Of a stretch of 64,000 bases of DNA, positions 62,533 to 64,000 are shown piece by piece. The position numbers and the translations under genes were made by a program. Source of the DNA: Frigoribacterium sp. Leaf8. GTDB lineage: Bacteria > Actinomycetota > Actinomycetes > Actinomycetales > Microbacteriaceae. Under the pieces are notes generated by a model. The model was not told the origin of the DNA, made no database searches, and was given only the letters and a program-made list of their open reading frames with translations. The stretch is from assembly GCF_001421165.1 (NCBI RefSeq), contig NZ_LMKB01000005.1, forward strand, positions 1,280,409-1,344,408, in the 5' to 3' direction. Positions within the stretch are counted from its first letter, which is position 1. Each line of letters begins with the position of its first letter.

Positions 62533-63831
62533 ATGACCGCAGACCCCCGCCCCCACGTCGTCATCGTCGGCGGCGGCTTCGCCGGCATCGCGGCGATGAG
62601 GTCCCTCCGAGACGCCGACGTCCGCATCACCCTGATCGACCGCCACGTCTACAACATGTTCCAGCCGCTCATGTACCAGGTCGCCACCGGCGGCCTCAAC
62701 GCGGGCGACGTCACCTACTTCCTGCGCAGCCTGCGGTCCAAGCAGTCGAACGCCGAGTTCCGCCACGGGCTGCTCACGACGATCCGCGCCGACGAGCGCA
62801 TCATCACCCTGCGCGACGGCGAGGAGATCGCCTACGACGCCCTGGTCCTCGCCAACGGCGTCAACACCAGCTACTTCGGCACCAAGGGCGCCTACGAGTA
62901 CGCCTACTCGATGTACTCCCGGTCGCAGGCGCTGCGCATCCGTGACGAGCTCTTCACGCAGCTCGAGAACGCCGCGGCCTCGGTGGGCAGCGGCGAGGTG
63001 CGCGTCGTCATCGTCGGTGGCGGTGCCACGGGCGTCGAGATGGCCGGCGCGCTGGCCGAACTGCGCGACCAGGCGTTGAAGGACGCCTACCCCGAGATCG
63101 ACGCGTCGAGCATCACGATCACCCTCGTGCACCGCAGCGGCGAGTTGCTCAAGCCCTTCTCCCCCCGTCTGCGCAAGTACGCCGCCAAGGTGCTGCGCAA
63201 GCGCGGCGTCGACCTGCGGCTCGACACGGGTGTCGAAGAGGTCCGTCCCGATGGCGTCGTCGCCGCGGACGGCGAGTTCATCCCGGCCGAGCTCGTCATC
63301 TGGGCCACCGGCGTCGCGGCCCACGCCGAGGTCGCCTCGTGGGGCGTGCCGCAGACCCACGGCGGACGCATCCAGGTGAACGATGACCTCACGGTCAAGG
63401 GCTTCGACTGCATCTTCGCCGCGGGTGACATCGCCGCCACCGACGACGCCCTCGCTCAGCTCGCCCAGCCGGCGATCCAGGGCGGCGAGCACATCGGCGA
63501 ACAGATCGTCCGCCTGCTCGCCGGCAAGAAGCTCGCGCCGTTCAAGTACCACGACAAGGGCACCATGGCCACGGTGGGCACGAACGCCGCCGTGGTGCAG
63601 TTGCCCAACGGCTTCACGCTGACCGGCCCCGTCGCCTGGCTGTTGTGGGTGTTCGTCCACATCACGAGCCTGCTCGGTAACGGCAACCGACTCTCGACCC
63701 TCACGCACTTCTTCGTGCGCTACCTCTGGGCGCTCCGCAAGCGGGCCATCCCCATCGTGGGCGACGTCCGGCCGGTGCGCCCGAACGGTGACCGGGCGCC
63801 CGAGAAGTGGCAGACCGAGAAGGCCGAGTAG
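62533..63831 (+). CDS. ndh: Type II NADH dehydrogenase
   Basis: A 432-residue NDH-2: FAD motif VVIVGGGFAGIAAM, NADH motif VVIVGGGATGVEMAGALAEL, quinone/flavin-contact AAGDIA and a C-terminal membrane anchor near WLLWVFVHITSLLG. It passes electrons from NADH to quinone without proton pumping. CAGGAG precedes the ATG. Confidence 0.93.
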   Translation: MTADPRPHVVIVGGGFAGIAAMRSLRDADVRITLIDRHVYNMFQPLMYQVATGGLNAGDVTYFLRSLRSKQSNAEFRHGLLTTIRADERIITLRDGEEIAYDALVLANGVNTSYFGTKGAYEYAYSMYSRSQALRIRDELFTQLENAAASVGSGEVRVVIVGGGATGVEMAGALAELRDQALKDAYPEIDASSITITLVHRSGELLKPFSPRLRKYAAKVLRKRGVDLRLDTGVEEVRPDGVVAADGEFIPAELVIWATGVAAHAEVASWGVPQTHGGRIQVNDDLTVKGFDCIFAAGDIAATDDALAQLAQPAIQGGEHIGEQIVRLLAGKKLAPFKYHDKGTMATVGTNAAVVQLPNGFTLTGPVAWLLWVFVHITSLLGNGNRLSTLTHFFVRYLWALRKRAIPIVGDVRPVRPNGDRAPEKWQTEKAE

Positions 63832-63858
63832 CGGTCGGCGCCTCCTGACCCGGACGCC

Positions 63859-63924
63859 GAGAACCCCGTTCACGAAGACGAACCACGATTGATCGGGGTT
63901 CTTCTTCGCGAACGGGGTTCTTCG
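63859..63924. terminator. Nested four-arm palindrome between convergent genes
   Basis: Outer arms GAACCCCGTTC (63861-63871) and GAACGGGGTTC (63910-63920); inner arms CGAAGACGAACC (63873-63884) and GGTTCTTCTTCG (63897-63908) with one mismatch. All four arms share a GAACC-type word. It separates ndh from the partial minus-strand gene. Confidence 0.75.
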
Positions 63925-63960
63925 TTGATCGGGACGCGCCCGATCGGTCGAGCGGGGGTG

Positions 63961-64000
63961 TTACTCGGTGGCGGCGGTGATCTTCGCGACGCCGACGAGC
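63961..64000 (-). CDS. C-terminal end of an unidentified protein (partial)
   Basis: A minus-strand frame enters from the right edge and ends at TAA (63963-63961) after LVGVAKITAATE. Too short to identify. Confidence 0.45.
   Translation of the reverse strand, partial: LVGVAKITAATE

Overview
The window is one stretch of very GC-rich DNA with strong G/C third-position bias. Signs of a high-GC actinobacterium, most likely Microbacteriaceae, are: frequent leaderless genes with a TANNNT -10 box 6-7 nt before the start codon, LAxTG-type cell-wall sorting signals, two DUF7882 proteins (a family I know from Microbacteriaceae), GAF-ANTAR regulators and a CmtR-type metal sensor. The genus cannot be fixed from the sequence. 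I see no rRNA, tRNA, CRISPR array, phage or insertion sequence; the window reads as ordinary chromosome.

Layout. 0-5 kb: LigD-type polymerase domain, a large LTD-repeat surface protein, a PhzF enzyme. 5-10.2 kb: a complete AztABCD zinc importer, divergent around a Zur-like box, with two different propeller chaperone lipoproteins flanking the zinc-binding protein. 10.5-16.6 kb: AraC regulator, small enzymes, and a tightly overlapping PAP2 / DedA / response regulator / histidine kinase operon. 16.6-23.8 kb: a metal island with two cation diffusion facilitators, each coupled to an ArsR-type sensor (one CmtR), a ZIP permease, DUF2231 and rhodanese proteins, plus an unrelated XRE/SDR pair and a MarR gene. 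23.8-24.3 kb: a dense array of short repeats and nested palindromes. 24.4-34.2 kb: methyltransferase, hydrolase, Nei glycosylase, PHP protein, surface protein, ABC exporter, acetyltransferase, MerR, and a PadR/HAAS pair behind a clear promoter. 34.2-41.1 kb: small membrane proteins, a first DUF7882 gene, an FNT channel, and a lipoprotein/ATPase/FtsX export operon. 41.4-45.3 kb: an exported intradiol dioxygenase-like protein and a beta-1,3-glucan pair (GH55 then GH16). 45.4-50.3 kb: a polar amino acid ABC importer with an N-methyl amino acid oxidase-like flavoprotein and a divergent LysR. 50.6-53.8 kb: an island of small proteins, a second DUF7882 gene and two overlapping GAF-ANTAR regulators. 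54-64 kb: lipoprotein, surface protein, GNAT, DHA2 exporter with TetR and a clear operator, MarR, and type II NADH dehydrogenase.

The most unusual signal is in the DNA itself. The 10-mer GGAGGCGCGG (or its complement) occurs at 33 sites I could place outside one array, and about nine more times inside that array. It appears singly inside genes and as perfect inverted pairs (14-17 bp stems) between genes. This distribution resembles that of DNA uptake sequences in Neisseria and Pasteurellaceae. A second class of intergenic element nests one hairpin inside another, often with all four arms carrying the same word. Both are worth a genome-wide check.
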